The notes below the pieces were generated by a model that had not been told where the DNA came from, did no database searches, and saw nothing but the letters and a program-made list of their open reading frames with translations. From Bacteroidetes bacterium 43-93 (GTDB lineage: Bacteria; Bacteroidota; Bacteroidia; Chitinophagales; Chitinophagaceae): a stretch of DNA of 64,000 bases. The first letter of the stretch is position 1, and each line of letters starts with the position of its first letter. The position numbers and the translations under genes are program-made. The stretch spans positions 62,001 through 126,000 of the forward strand of contig MKUO01000005.1 of assembly GCA_001897855.1 (NCBI GenBank). Direction: 5' to 3'. Positions 62,698-64,000 of the stretch are shown piece after piece.

Positions 62698-64000
62698 ATG
62701 AAACCATATCCGGCGCTAAAGCGCATTTGTTTTGTTTTGACCCTAATGCTGGTGGCAGTTTTTGCAAAAGCGCAACCTGCAACAACAGGTGTGATCAAAG
62801 GTTTCGTGTATGATAAGGAAAGTGGGGAACCGGAAGTATTTACCAATGTATTTCTACTAGGTACTAAAATAGGTGCCCAGACAGATGTGAATGGTTATTT
62901 TACGATCACACAGGTGCCGCCGGGGCATTATACATTATTTACCAGCCTGATAGGATATGATACCGCGAAGATAGAAGTGGAGGTAAAAGCGGGCGCTGTG
63001 ATACAAAGGAAATTATTCCTGGGACAAAAAAGCAAAGAGCTTAAAAGTGTAGAGATATCTGCCAGAAAAGTAGAAAAGACAACACAAGTAAATGCAGGTA
63101 GCATTACCGTTACCCCAAGGGAAATGAAGCTTATGCCGAGCTCCGGTGGTGAGCCTGACATTGCGCAGTATCTGCAAGTGGTTCCCGGCGTAACGTTCAC
63201 CGGCGACCAGGGTGGACAATTATATATAAGAGGTGGCGCCCCTTCACAAACGGGTATCCTCTTAGATGGCGTTACCATTTACAATCCTTTTCACTCAATA
63301 GGGTTATATTCTGTTTTCGAAACAGATGCGATACGTAGTGCAGATATACAAACTGCAGGGTTTAATGCTCAATATGGTAACCGTACATCGGCAATAATGG
63401 ATATACATACCAAAGACGGTAATAAAAACAGGCTGGCAGGTAAGGTATCAGCATCGCCGATAATGGCGAGGGCTATGCTGGAAGGTCCGCTCATAAAAGC
63501 AAAAAAAGAGGGTGGTGCTGTTACTACCTTCCTCTTCTCTGCCAAATATAGCTACCTGGACAAAACATCCAAAGCATTGTATAGTGGGTTTGGTGAGCCT
63601 TATACCAGTGGCCTTCCTTACAACTTTGCCGATCTGTATGGTAAGATCACTATTAACCTGGACAATGGTAGTAAATTCAATTTCTTCGGTTTCAACTTTG
63701 ATGATAAAGTAACCGTACTTAGTCCTATAACGCATGATGCAACAGCAGATGCGCACTGGAATGGAAAAGGTGCAGGTATGACCTTTGTAGTAACACCGGG
63801 AACCAGCGCCGCACTGATCAACGGACGTTTTGCGTATTCTAAATATAATATAGATTATAACGAAGCGAGCTTTAAACCAAGAAGCAGTGGTATTGATGGT
63901 TTTGAAGGAGCTATCGACTTCACTTACTATTTGCCAAAATACAGTGAGTTCAAATATGGCATAGAAGTGAGCGGTACACATACTTCACTTGATTATTTCA
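62698..64000 (+). CDS. TonB-dependent receptor with carboxypeptidase-regulatory-like domain (5' part)
   Basis: At least 434 residues, cut by the right edge. Signal peptide MKPYPALKRICFVLTLMLVA... ending AKAQ; the ATG at 62689 is an alternative start. A CarboxypepD_reg-like beta-sandwich (about 30-110: IKGFVYDKESGEPE) is followed by the plug domain (about 135-240: PDIAQYLQVVPGVTFTGDQG, LYIRGGAPSQTGILLDGVTI) and the first barrel strands. It imports a large ligand through the outer membrane; no SusD partner is visible in the window. Confidence 0.93.
   Translation, partial: MKPYPALKRICFVLTLMLVAVFAKAQPATTGVIKGFVYDKESGEPEVFTNVFLLGTKIGAQTDVNGYFTITQVPPGHYTLFTSLIGYDTAKIEVEVKAGAVIQRKLFLGQKSKELKSVEISARKVEKTTQVNAGSITVTPREMKLMPSSGGEPDIAQYLQVVPGVTFTGDQGGQLYIRGGAPSQTGILLDGVTIYNPFHSIGLYSVFETDAIRSADIQTAGFNAQYGNRTSAIMDIHTKDGNKNRLAGKVSASPIMARAMLEGPLIKAKKEGGAVTTFLFSAKYSYLDKTSKALYSGFGEPYTSGLPYNFADLYGKITINLDNGSKFNFFGFNFDDKVTVLSPITHDATADAHWNGKGAGMTFVVTPGTSAALINGRFAYSKYNIDYNEASFKPRSSGIDGFEGAIDFTYYLPKYSEFKYGIEVSGTHTSLDYF

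Overview
This is chromosomal DNA of a Bacteroidota bacterium, most likely in the Chitinophagia. The signs are: two secreted proteins with type IX secretion C-terminal signals (PNP-type tails); the DUF4270 - glycogen synthase-like - panC neighbourhood; arginine synthesis with the argF' type of transcarbamylase; a TonB-dependent receptor with a carboxypeptidase-regulatory-like N-terminus; few purine-rich ribosome binding sites; and many promoters with the Bacteroidota -7 element TAnnTTTG. There is no rRNA, CRISPR array, transposase or integrase. One tRNA (Leu, CAA) is present.

Layout. 0-1.5 kb: efflux outer-membrane factor and adaptor. 1.5-8 kb: an accessory region with two paralogous ~95-residue proteins of unknown function, an outer-membrane barrel, small secreted and membrane proteins, a DnaJ-like protein, and a noncoding stem-loop array at 6.95-7.2 kb. 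8-17 kb: lipoprotein, AraC regulator, DUF983, diheme cytochrome, T9SS protein, O-methyltransferase, parA-parB, then a composite intergenic repeat. 17-19.7 kb: YkgJ-like protein, an AT-rich DUF4041/GIY-YIG gene and a GGTTAGCA repeat cluster. 19.7-29 kb: metK, glmS, DUF4270, glycogen synthase-like, panC, SDR, pyk. 29-38 kb: membrane protein plus two-component pair, SGNH hydrolase, B12-type radical SAM protein, Crp regulator, DoxX, CDGSH protein, acetyltransferase and two very small genes. 38-46 kb: an eight-gene arginine operon with a long leader. 46-54 kb: RNA helicase, MBL hydrolase, htpG, T9SS protein, MarR-USP pair, cytochrome c. 54-56.5 kb: AT-rich RES-toxin-like and HEPN genes beside tRNA-Leu. 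56.6-64 kb: alanine/saccharopine dehydrogenase-like protein, epimerase, phosphoesterase, flavin reductase, Nnr, and the start of a TonB-dependent receptor.

Most interesting signal. Four transcription units between 1.6 and 7.9 kb (both ~95-residue paralogues, the stem-loop-array RNA and a secreted beta-rich protein) carry the same upstream element, RCTTRYAAA-N6-GTTAA, always exactly 58 bp upstream of the -7 box (first base to first base). This looks like one regulon. The array RNA has six hairpins with different, compensating stems but the same CCGTAA loop, and ends in an intrinsic terminator. The leader of one paralogue has two further hairpins joined by the same GGACAAACAAAC linker. I do not recognise this system.

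A second cross-cutting signal: four genes (AraC, Crp and MarR regulators and a 26-residue membrane peptide) start exactly five bases after the last G of a TAnnTTTG box, two of them with GTG, so they probably make leaderless mRNAs.
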